Made by a program: the position numbers and the translations under genes. This document shows positions 24,916-37,560 of a DNA stretch of 40,439 bases, piece by piece. The notes below the pieces were generated by a model, which did no database searches, was not told where the DNA came from, and saw only the letters and a list, made by a program, of their open reading frames with translations. Position 1 is the first letter of the stretch. Each line of letters opens with the position of its first letter. Source of the DNA: Phycisphaeraceae bacterium (GTDB taxonomy: Bacteria > Planctomycetota > Phycisphaerae > Phycisphaerales > Zrk34); assembly GCA_028282805.1 (NCBI GenBank), contig JANQHD010000026.1, positions 1 through 40,439 on the forward strand, written 5' to 3'.

Positions 24916-24936
24916 GTGCTTCGTGTGGTGGTGCGC

Positions 24937-26879
<1,943 letters not shown>

Positions 26880-27563
26880 ATGCAAGCTTTGAGACGGATG
26901 GGCGGCCTGCCCGCGCTGGTGGTGGTGGTGGTGGTGCTCGCGTTCGCCGGGCGGGGCTCGGCGTTTGTGCCGGATGACACGATCTCGATCGGCCTGGAGT
27001 CGAACCCGATCGAAGTGGCGCTCGACCCCCACGCCCCGCCGTGGCAGAAGGTCATCGACGACCCGCATGGCCTGCCGTGGGCGGACGACGCGTACGACCT
27101 TGGGCCCGGCAGCGACCCGGGGCTGTTGACGGTGATCAACCTCGACGAGTGGCTGGTGATCGGCGGCACGGTGCCGTGGACCGACTGGCACGAAGAGATC
27201 GTCAACGCGCCGGGGTCGGGTTGGGTGTTCGATCGGCCGGGCCTCGGGTTGGGCCTGCCGGGTGCGAGCGGGCCGGCGCTGGAGGTCAAGCTGCCGGGCG
27301 GCAGCGGCTTCGGCCTGCCGGCGGGTTACTCGGTCGATGCGCAGGACCAGTCGATCGACTTCTTCTTCGACCCGCTGCCGGTGGGCACGCAGGTGCACAT
27401 CGTCAAGCGGCTGGTCTACCTCGGCCCCGACTACCAGTTCAACACCCAGCCCCCGGACCAATGGCTCGGCCCGCTGATCATCGAAGAATGGCCCACGCCC
27501 GAGCCGAGCTCGCTGGCGCTGCTGGCGCTCGGCGGGCTGGCGCTGATCAGGCGGCGCGGTTGA
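26880..27563 (+). CDS. PEP-CTERM sorting domain protein
   Basis: A 227-aa exported protein. ATG at 26880 has AAAGGA (26867-26872) seven bases upstream. The signal peptide contains a run of valines (LPALVVVVVVLAFAG). The middle is beta-rich, with segments GLLTVINLDEWLVIGG, GFGLPAGYSVDAQDQSIDFFF and GTQVHIVKRLVYLG. The tail PEPSSLALLALGGLAL then RRRG is a PEP-CTERM signal. It does not resemble the three PEP-CTERM proteins at the start of the window outside that tail. Some planctomycete PEP-CTERM proteins of this layout bind or coat the cell surface, but I cannot assign a function. Confidence 0.82.
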   Translation: MQALRRMGGLPALVVVVVVLAFAGRGSAFVPDDTISIGLESNPIEVALDPHAPPWQKVIDDPHGLPWADDAYDLGPGSDPGLLTVINLDEWLVIGGTVPWTDWHEEIVNAPGSGWVFDRPGLGLGLPGASGPALEVKLPGGSGFGLPAGYSVDAQDQSIDFFFDPLPVGTQVHIVKRLVYLGPDYQFNTQPPDQWLGPLIIEEWPTPEPSSLALLALGGLALIRRRG

Positions 27564-27668
27564 GCGGAGGGATCGGGGCGGGTTGGCTTGGGGAGGCGGA
27601 TGTGCGGCGCGGCGGACCCCACACGCCGCGCCGATTTTTCGCTTGTTTCTGCGTGATGCGACGCGCGC

Positions 27669-27696
27669 TTGCGCCGCCGGCGCTTTTCGCTACAAT
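27669..27696 (+). promoter_or_regulatory. Probable promoter of the methyltransferase gene, near-leaderless
   Basis: TTGCGC (27669-27674), a 16-base spacer and TACAAT (27691-27696). The ATG at 27705 begins 8 bases after the -10 box and no ribosome binding site precedes it, so the transcript would start at or next to the initiation codon. Confidence 0.45.
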
Positions 27697-27704
27697 CGGC
27701 CGCC

Positions 27705-28682
27705 ATGCCACGACCGCGCACCTTCAAGACAGACAAGGTCCACGTCGGTGACTGCATCGACCTGATGAACGCCTGGCCCGAAGACCGGGTCGACCTCGTG
27801 TTCGCCGACCCGCCGTACAACATCGGCTTCCACTACGACGAGTACGACGACAACCGCCCCGGCGACGAGTACGTGCAGTGGACCGAGGACTGGATCAACG
27901 GCTGCGTGCGCCTGCTCAAACCGACCGGCTCGCTGTACGTGCTCATCGGCGACGAGTACGCCGCCGAGACGCGCATGCACCTCAAGAGGCTCGAACAAGA
28001 GCAGAAGCTGGTGTTCCGCAACTGGATCGTCTGGCACTACACGTTCGGGCAGAACTGCAAGTCGAAGTTCAACCGTTCGCACGCGCACCTTTTTTATTGC
28101 GTGGGGTCGGCGGCGACGGGCAAGTGGAAGGCGAGCGACCCGCCGTTCGCGTTCAACCGGCAGGACATCGCCGTGCCCTCGGCCCGGCAGACGACCTACG
28201 CCGACCGCCGCGCCAACCCCAAGGGCAAGCTGCCCGACGACACCTGGTACCTCCGCCCGCAGGAGGTCGCCGACGACGGCGAGGTGAGTTATTTCGGGCC
28301 CGACGAGGACACGTGGTACCTGTCGCGCCTGTGCGGCACGTTCAAGGAACGCCAGGGCTGGCACCCCTGTCAGCTGCCCGAGGCGTTGCTCGAGCGCATC
28401 GTCAAGCTCAGCTCGCACGAGGGCGACGTGGTGTTCGACCCGTTTACCGGCAGCGGCACGACGCTCGCCGTCGCCGCGCGGCTCGGGCGGCACTGGGCCG
28501 GCACCGAACTCAGCGCCGACTACGCCAAGCGCGCCACCCAACGCATCAAGCACGTGCAGAAGACCGGCCAGACCCACACCACCACGCTGTCCGACAAGGG
28601 CATCGAGCGCGGCAAGCCGAAGAAGAAGGCCGAGCCCCACCGCTCGACCAAGGACCAGGTGGGCCCCGCCGTGTTCAAGTAA
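27705..28682 (+). CDS. Orphan beta-class adenine DNA methyltransferase
   Basis: A 325-aa S-adenosylmethionine-dependent DNA methyltransferase. Motif IV comes first (FADPPYNIG, Asp35-Pro-Pro-Tyr38) and motif I late (VFDPFTGSGTTLAVA, from Phe244), the order of the beta class to which CcrM- and HinfI-type N6-adenine enzymes belong. DPPY points to N6-adenine, though N4-cytosine cannot be excluded. The target-recognition region lies between (about residues 90-230). No restriction endonuclease or specificity subunit is next to it, so it is an orphan, more likely regulatory or epigenetic than part of a restriction system. ATG at 27705 lacks a ribosome site; see the promoter at 27669. Confidence 0.88.
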   Translation: MPRPRTFKTDKVHVGDCIDLMNAWPEDRVDLVFADPPYNIGFHYDEYDDNRPGDEYVQWTEDWINGCVRLLKPTGSLYVLIGDEYAAETRMHLKRLEQEQKLVFRNWIVWHYTFGQNCKSKFNRSHAHLFYCVGSAATGKWKASDPPFAFNRQDIAVPSARQTTYADRRANPKGKLPDDTWYLRPQEVADDGEVSYFGPDEDTWYLSRLCGTFKERQGWHPCQLPEALLERIVKLSSHEGDVVFDPFTGSGTTLAVAARLGRHWAGTELSADYAKRATQRIKHVQKTGQTHTTTLSDKGIERGKPKKKAEPHRSTKDQVGPAVFK

Positions 28683-28706
28683 ACCACGAAGCGAGGTTGC
28701 ACGAAC

Positions 28707-29564
28707 ATGACCGGCTATAAGGTCGAACCCATCGCGCAGCACAAGTGCCGCACCGGCGAGAACCCGCTGTGGGACGCCGAGCGTAAGCGGCTGTACTGGA
28801 CCGACATCCCCACCGGGCGCTTGTTCGTGTTCGACCACGCCACCGGCGAGCACGAGCAGATATACGAGGGCGAGCCGGTCGGCGGGTTCACGTTGCAGGA
28901 GGACGGCCGGCTGCTGCTGTTCCGCGTCAAGGACATCGCCATCCGCCACGACGACGGCAAGGTCGATCCGCTGCTGCCGTTCAAGGCCGAGGGCGTGCCG
29001 CGCTTCAACGACGTGATCGCCGCGCCCGACGGCAGCGTGCTCGCCGGCACCATGGGCAAGAAGATGAAGGGCGGCGTGTTCCACCTCACCGCCGACCGCA
29101 ACATCAAAAACCTCTGGCAAGGCACCAATTGCTCCAACGGCATGGCGTTCACCGCAGACCGGCGGCGGTTTTTTTGGACCAACACCACGACGCGCGCCAT
29201 CTATTTGCACGACTACGACGAAGAGACGGGCGCGATCACCAACCGCAAGCCGCTTGTCCAAGTGCCCGAAGGCGTGGGCGCGCCCGACGGCATGACGCTC
29301 GACACCGAAGGCCACCTCTATTCGGCGCGCTGGGGCGGACGCGGCGTGTTCGTCTACTCCGCCGACGGCTCGCAGGTCAGCAAGATCGACATCCCCGTCG
29401 ACGCGGTGTCCAGCTGCGCCTTCGGCGGGCCGGACATGGACGAGCTGTACGTCACCACCGCGATGTACGACGAGCAACGGCCCGACGCCGGCACGCTCTA
29501 CCGCGTGAGGGGTTTGGGCGTGAAGGGTTTACCGGAATACCGGTCGGAGATCGGGGTGGATTAA
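28707..29564 (+). CDS. SMP-30/gluconolactonase/LRE family protein
   Basis: A 285-aa six-bladed propeller enzyme of the SMP-30 family, most of which hydrolyse sugar lactones with a bound divalent metal. The metal ligands are recognisable: Glu18 in GENPLWD, Asn101 in RFNDV, Asn in NGMAF and Asp in APDGMTLD. Substrate is unknown; a sugar-acid lactone would suit the TRAP transporter nearby. It follows the methyltransferase by 24 bases and may share its transcript. No signal peptide is present, so it is cytosolic. Its TAA stop is the start of a CACAGAG-type repeat. Confidence 0.87.
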   Translation: MTGYKVEPIAQHKCRTGENPLWDAERKRLYWTDIPTGRLFVFDHATGEHEQIYEGEPVGGFTLQEDGRLLLFRVKDIAIRHDDGKVDPLLPFKAEGVPRFNDVIAAPDGSVLAGTMGKKMKGGVFHLTADRNIKNLWQGTNCSNGMAFTADRRRFFWTNTTTRAIYLHDYDEETGAITNRKPLVQVPEGVGAPDGMTLDTEGHLYSARWGGRGVFVYSADGSQVSKIDIPVDAVSSCAFGGPDMDELYVTTAMYDEQRPDAGTLYRVRGLGVKGLPEYRSEIGVD

Positions 29565-29589
29565 CCACAGAGGCACAGAGACACAGAGG
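29563..29589. repeat. CACAGAGN repeat, left arm of a 27-bp inverted repeat
   Basis: Three octamer-like units (CACAGAGG, CACAGAGA, CACAGAGG) follow AAC. The first two bases belong to the TAA stop of the SMP-30-like gene. The whole 27 bases are the perfect reverse complement of 29907-29933. Confidence 0.85.
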
Positions 29590-29602
29590 GTGTTTCTTTG
29601 TG

Positions 29603-29670
29603 TAGCGCGCCTCGCGTCATCACGTTCATACCCACACGCTCGGATCGCTCATAGTTTATAGTCTATAAAC
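29603..29670. repeat. Composite repeat unit with AT-rich palindrome, copy 4
   Basis: This unit begins TAGCGCGCCTCGCGTCA, continues through CCCACACGCTCGGATCG and ends in the palindrome GTTTATAGTCTATAAAC (29654-29670). The same 68-70 base design recurs at 29772-29841 in direct orientation and at 20654-20723 in inverted orientation. Confidence 0.75.
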
Positions 29671-29719
29671 GATAAGCGATCGTGGGAATCGACCGCATCC
29701 GTACCCACTCGAACGATAG

Positions 29720-29770
29720 CCGGCACCATACTTGGTGCCGGTCCCAGACCGGCGGCAGGTATGCCGCCGG
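29720..29770. repeat. Paired hairpins CCGGCACC and CCGGCGGCA
   Basis: Two perfect stems lie side by side: CCGGCACC/GGTGCCGG (29720-29727 with 29734-29741) and CCGGCGGCA/TGCCGCCGG (29749-29757 with 29762-29770). Both loops contain a TA step. The same pair, inverted and slightly diverged, is at about 20724-20776. Confidence 0.75.
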
Positions 29771-29771
29771 C

Positions 29772-29841
29772 TAGCGCGCCTCGCATCACAGATGTCCATG
29801 CCCGCACGCCCGGATCGATTTATAGTTTATAGTCTATAAAC
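29772..29841. repeat. Composite repeat unit with AT-rich palindrome, copy 5
   Basis: This unit begins TAGCGCGCCTCGCATCA and ends in GTTTATAGTCTATAAAC (29825-29841). The palindrome here extends outwards to TATAGTTTATAGTC and its complement (29821-29845), the longest of the five copies. Confidence 0.75.
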
Positions 29842-29906
29842 TATAAACTGGGTGGCTGTTTTTAGCGATCCTTATCGGGTCGCGGCTAAACGTAAACCCA
29901 ATCACA

Positions 29907-29933
29907 CCTCTGTGTCTCTGTGCCTCTGTGGTT
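29907..29933. repeat. CACAGAGN repeat, right arm of a 27-bp inverted repeat
   Basis: The perfect reverse complement of 29563-29589. It ends three bases before the stop codon of the convergent glycosyltransferase-like gene, so the two arms cap the whole 370-base spacer between the converging genes. Confidence 0.85.
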
Positions 29934-29936
29934 CAA

Positions 29937-30836
29937 CTACCCGTGAAACCCGTGCCGCAGCACCTCGGCGTAGAACCGCGGGTTGAGCCAGCGGTTGCGC
30001 TTGGGCTGGTACGGCTCGTGCTGCGCGAGGCGCTCGGCCATCACCGCGGGGTGTGAGCCCGAATATTGCTTGAGGATCGGGTAGCGGTCGATGAACCGGC
30101 CGAACTTGTTGTCTTCGCGGCGTTTTTTTTCCTCGGCGTCGAGCGTGCCCCACCAAAGCTGCCGCACCATGTCGAACTTCGTCTCCAACTGTTCGCGGGT
30201 TTTGACCCAGCCGTAGTGGAAGATGCGCGCCTTCTTACCGCCCTGCTCGGCCCACCGCACGTGCGAGCCGAGGAAGTTCTTGTCGAGGTAGCCGTCGCCG
30301 TTGCCGACGCGGCCGGCGTACCCGCGCACCGCCGGGCCGCACGCGTCGCCGATGATGTCGCACGAGCCGTCCAGCCGGTTGATGCGCGACGCCTTGTGGT
30401 ACATCCACGGGTCGATCGTCTGGTAGTCCAGCACGAAGTGCAGGTACTTGAACAGCAGCGCCTTGACCTCCGCCACCTCGGCCCACCGCTCGCACGCCCC
30501 GGCGATCAACGGCAGGTCGTCTTCGTGCACGACCTCGTCGGCCTGGATGTAGTGGCCCCACGCGCAGCCCGTCGCCTCGGCGGCGCGCAGCGCCTTGTTC
30601 GCCTCTTCGCTGAGCACCGTGCCGTCGACTTGGTTGCTCGACCACTCGGTGTCGACGATCTCGACCTTCGGGTCGATCGACTCGACCAGCTCGCGCGTGC
30701 CGTCTTCGCTGCGGCCCACGGCAAACACGAACCGGTCGCAGATCGGCAACACCGACCGCACCGCCTCAACCACGGGGTAGTTGAGCTTGATCAGGTCCTT
30801 GCCGAAGCTGAAGCCGCAGATCGATGTGGTAGCCAT
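29937..30836 (-). CDS. GT-A type glycosyltransferase-like protein
   Basis: A 299-aa protein. The first 120 residues resemble family 2-like nucleotide-sugar transferases: YPVVEAVRSVLPICDRFVFA, a DGTRELVES stretch, VEIVDTEW, and HYIQADEVV, in which Asp100 takes the place of the metal-binding DxD motif. The remainder (WMYHKASRINRLDG, HVRWAEQGGKKARIFHYGWV) is typical of related envelope glycosyltransferases. Substrate unknown. No signal peptide, so it is cytoplasmic. The ATG at 30836 lies in an ATGGCT repeat and has no ribosome binding site, so the start is uncertain. It may be cotranscribed with secA, which ends 97 bases upstream. Confidence 0.65.
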   Translation of the reverse strand: MATTSICGFSFGKDLIKLNYPVVEAVRSVLPICDRFVFAVGRSEDGTRELVESIDPKVEIVDTEWSSNQVDGTVLSEEANKALRAAEATGCAWGHYIQADEVVHEDDLPLIAGACERWAEVAEVKALLFKYLHFVLDYQTIDPWMYHKASRINRLDGSCDIIGDACGPAVRGYAGRVGNGDGYLDKNFLGSHVRWAEQGGKKARIFHYGWVKTREQLETKFDMVRQLWWGTLDAEEKKRREDNKFGRFIDRYPILKQYSGSHPAVMAERLAQHEPYQPKRNRWLNPRFYAEVLRHGFHG

Positions 30837-30915
30837 CTAGCCATCGAGCCATCGAGCCACCGAGGTCAACGAAAGGTCACCCGAACTTCCTGGGTGGCTC
30901 GTTGGCTCGATGGCT
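30829..30915. repeat. ATGGCTCG octamer repeat and 23-bp inverted repeat
   Basis: Read on the minus strand, four GATGGCTM-type octamers run into the start codon and second codon of the glycosyltransferase gene. AGCCATCGAGCCATCGAGCCACC-type sequence at 30839-30861 is repeated in inverted form at 30893-30915 with one mismatch, giving a long hairpin between the secA stop and that gene. Confidence 0.75.
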
Positions 30916-30933
30916 TGGTGGCTGTTCCCTTCT

Positions 30934-34758
<3,825 letters not shown>

Positions 34759-34891
34759 CGGGTTCCCTTGATGTCGGTTGGGTAACGGGTGACTGCTGGA
34801 CGCACGGGTTCGGGATGAACGGCATCGGCGGCGGCGCCGGCGGTCGAACGGCGGATCGGCAGAACGGCCGGGCGCGTCCGACGGGCGGCGG

Positions 34892-35230
34892 TCAGCGGTC
34901 GGCGGGCGGGGGCAGGTCGATGAGGGTCGGCAGGTGCGCCGCGGTCGCGGGGCGCTGGGCGGCGGCGAGGGGGGCGGGCGTGGCGATCGGTTCGAGCGCA
35001 GCGACGAACGCCTCACGCCGAAGCTGGGCGGCGGGCGCCACCGAATCGGCGCGGCAGAGCTCGCGGGCGGTCTGGGTCAGCTGCGCGCTGAACGACTCGG
35101 CCCGGCGCACGGTGTGGTCGACCACGTGGCCCGCGGTCGCCGGCGCGAGCGGCATCGCCGCCGCGAAGCCGACCACGGCCAACGGCACGAGCACGCATCG
35201 CACTGTTCTCGCAGTATCATTCACAGCCAC
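34892..35230 (-). CDS. Possible small exported protein
   Basis: A 112-aa frame upstream of secA that I do not recognise. It starts at GTG 35230 (35224 or 35203 are alternatives), none with a clear ribosome binding site. A plausible signal peptide (CVLVPLAVVGFAAAMPLAPA) is followed by an alanine-rich helical stretch (RRAESFSAQLTQTARELC) and a proline-rich end. The signal peptide and its fit with the planctomycete habit of small exported proteins support it. The weak start and the open-frame bias of GC-rich DNA speak against it. Confidence 0.4.
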   Translation of the reverse strand: MAVNDTARTVRCVLVPLAVVGFAAAMPLAPATAGHVVDHTVRRAESFSAQLTQTARELCRADSVAPAAQLRREAFVAALEPIATPAPLAAAQRPATAAHLPTLIDLPPPADR

Positions 35231-35382
35231 GTCAGTATCGGCCGAATCGGCCGACGGGGTCAAGTCGGGGGTCCGGATAACCGACCAAACACGCGAGCAG
35301 ACGCCCAAAACACGAAAGATGCGCAAACATTTAGATTTAATTCGCAAACCCCGGGCGTATTGCGTTCCTCAAGCCCGTCTAA

Positions 35383-35397
35383 GGGGTACCTTTCGGT
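35383..35397 (+). promoter_or_regulatory. Motif shared with the 5' promoter region
   Basis: GGGGTACCTTTCGGT here matches GGGGTACTTTTCGGT at 243-257 in 14 of 15 bases. The latter contains the -10 box of the promoter at 224. Here it lies 28 bases upstream of the GH42 start codon. It may mark a shared promoter or operator; a good -35 box is not visible at this copy. Confidence 0.3.
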
Positions 35398-35424
35398 GTA
35401 CGGCCGGCTACCTGGGAGTGACCG

Positions 35425-37560
35425 ATGAGCAGACGTTACCCGCCGATCAACCCAAAGTTCCCGCACCTGTTGCACGGCGGTGACTACAACCCCGACCAAT
35501 GGCTGCACGCGCCCGAGGTGCTCGAGAAAGACATGCGCCTCGCGAAGCTGGCGAAAGTCAACACGATGACCGTGGGCGTGTTCGCGTGGGCGGCGCTCGA
35601 GCCGGAAGAGGGCCGGTTCGAGTTCGGCTGGCTCGACCAGACGCTCGACCGCCTGGCCGACAGCGGCTTATACGCCGTGCTCGCCACGCCCAGCGGTGCG
35701 CGGCCGGCGTGGATGAGCCAAAAGTACCCCGAGGTGTTGCGCGTGCGGCCCGACCGCGGCCGAAACCTGCACGGCATGCGCCACAACCACTGCATCACCT
35801 CGCCGGTGTACCGCGAGAAGACCGCGCTGATCAACGACAAGCTCGCCGAGCGCTACAAGGACCACCCCGCCCTGCTGGTGTGGCACGTGTCCAACGAGTA
35901 CGGCGGCGAGTGCCACTGTGAGCTCTGCCAACAGGCGTTCCGCGCGTGGCTCAAGGAACGCTACAACAACGACCTCGACGCGCTCAACCGCGCGTGGTGG
36001 GCGTCGTTCTGGGCGCATACGTTCAGCGACTGGTCGCAGATCGAATCGCCCTCGCCCGTCGGCGAAGACCGGTTGCACGGCCTGACCATCGACTGGATGC
36101 GCTTCGTCACCGACCAGACCGTCGACTTCATGCTCAACGAAACCAAGCCGCTGCGCACGCACACGCCGACCACGCCGATCACGACCAACCTGATGGGCAC
36201 GTACCCGGGCCTGAACTACTGGAAGTTCGCCGAGCACCTCGACGCGATCTCGTGGGACAGCTACCCGTCGTGGCACAAGGGCAAGAGCCACATGGCGATC
36301 AGCGCCGCGACGAGTTTTCACCACGACCTGAACCGCGCGCTGGGCGGCGGCAAGCCGTTCATGCTGATGGAGATGACGCCGAGCCTGGTGAACTGGCAGC
36401 CGGTGTGCAAGCTCAAGCGCCCGGGCATGCACCAGCTTTCGGCGGTGCAGGCGGTCGCGCACGGGTCGGACACGGTGCAGTACTTTCAGTTCCGCAAGAG
36501 CCGGGGCTCGAGCGAGAAGTTTCACGGCGCGGTGGTCGACCACCTCGGCACCGAGCACAACCGCGTGTTCGGCGAGGTGGCGGAGGTCGGCCGGACGCTG
36601 GAGAAGCTCGACGGCGTGGTCGGCGCGTCGACCGACGCCGAGGTGGCGATCGTGTACGACTGGGAAAACCGTTGGGCGATCGATGCGCTGGAGGGCTTGA
36701 AGAAGGGCGACCGCAAGTACCTGTCGACCGTGCTGCACCACCACCGCCCGCTGTGGGAGATGAGCGTCGCGACGGACGTGATCGACCAGAGCGTCGACCT
36801 GTCAAAGTACAAGCTGGTCGTCGCGCCGATGCTGTACATGCTGCGGCCGGGCATGGCCGAGCGCCTGCGCCGCTTCGTCGAAGCCGGCGGCACGGCCGTG
36901 GCCACGTACTGGACGGGCATCGTCAACGAGACCGACCTGTGCTACCTCGGCGGCTGGCCCGGCGACGGGCTGCGTGAGGTGTTCGGCGTGTGGGACGAGG
37001 AGACCGACACGCTCTACCCCGAAGAGCACAACACGGTCGTCGCGCGCGAGGGCAACGAGCTCGACCTGCACGGCGAGTACGTGGCGCGCGACTACTGCGC
37101 GCTGATTCACGCCGAGGGCGCCGACGTGCTGGCGACCTACCGCGACGACTTCTACGCGGATCGGCCCGCGGTGACCGCCAACGCGTTCGGCAAGGGCAAG
37201 GCGTACTACGTCGCCTCGCGCAACGACGAGCGCTTTCTCGCCGACCTTTACCAGGCGATCGCCCGCAAGGTCGGCCTGAAGCGCGCCCTCGGCGCCACCC
37301 TGCCCAAGGGCGTGACCGCCACCCGGCGCAGCGACGGTGAAAACGACTTCGTGTTCGTCATGAACTTCAACGACGCCCCCGCGCAAGTCGACCGCGGCGA
37401 CACCGCCTACCGCGACGCGCTGACCGGCGAACCGGCCGCCGGCACGCTGCAACTCAAGCCGTTCGGTTTCACGGTGCTCAAAACCACCGCCGACAAGCCC
37501 GCCGCGTCCGAGCTGACGATCGAAACGTTCGATACCCCCGCGACGCGCACCGTCAAGTAA
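35425..37560 (+). CDS. Beta-galactosidase, glycoside hydrolase family 42
   Basis: A 711-aa, apparently cytosolic GH42 enzyme that cleaves terminal beta-galactosides. The N-terminal TIM barrel starts HGGDYNPDQW and has acid/base Glu158 in WHVSNEYGG and nucleophile Glu316 in LMEMTPSLVNW. Cys123, Cys163, Cys165 and Cys168 match the zinc cluster of the family. A trimerisation domain (KLVVAPMLYMLRPGM, VEAGGTAVATYWTG) and a small C-terminal beta domain (FVMNFNDAP) follow. ATG at 35425 has GGAG seven bases upstream. No signal peptide, so the sugar must be imported as an oligosaccharide. Its last eight bases overlap the convergent photolyase gene. Confidence 0.92.
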   Translation: MSRRYPPINPKFPHLLHGGDYNPDQWLHAPEVLEKDMRLAKLAKVNTMTVGVFAWAALEPEEGRFEFGWLDQTLDRLADSGLYAVLATPSGARPAWMSQKYPEVLRVRPDRGRNLHGMRHNHCITSPVYREKTALINDKLAERYKDHPALLVWHVSNEYGGECHCELCQQAFRAWLKERYNNDLDALNRAWWASFWAHTFSDWSQIESPSPVGEDRLHGLTIDWMRFVTDQTVDFMLNETKPLRTHTPTTPITTNLMGTYPGLNYWKFAEHLDAISWDSYPSWHKGKSHMAISAATSFHHDLNRALGGGKPFMLMEMTPSLVNWQPVCKLKRPGMHQLSAVQAVAHGSDTVQYFQFRKSRGSSEKFHGAVVDHLGTEHNRVFGEVAEVGRTLEKLDGVVGASTDAEVAIVYDWENRWAIDALEGLKKGDRKYLSTVLHHHRPLWEMSVATDVIDQSVDLSKYKLVVAPMLYMLRPGMAERLRRFVEAGGTAVATYWTGIVNETDLCYLGGWPGDGLREVFGVWDEETDTLYPEEHNTVVAREGNELDLHGEYVARDYCALIHAEGADVLATYRDDFYADRPAVTANAFGKGKAYYVASRNDERFLADLYQAIARKVGLKRALGATLPKGVTATRRSDGENDFVFVMNFNDAPAQVDRGDTAYRDALTGEPAAGTLQLKPFGFTVLKTTADKPAASELTIETFDTPATRTVK

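Larger units (their letters stand above)
24192..24916 (+). mobile_element. RAYT element: transposase gene with three REP-like palindromes
   Basis: The unit consists of a Y1/HUH transposase-like gene (24288-24884), a perfect palindrome before it (24209-24238, with extra half-copies at 24192-24207 and 24248-24260), one inside it (24606-24637) and one directly after its stop (24886-24915). The flanking copies have the same 30 bases. REP-associated tyrosine transposases are known to sit among palindromes of this type. I see no target duplication or classical IS ends. Confidence 0.75.
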
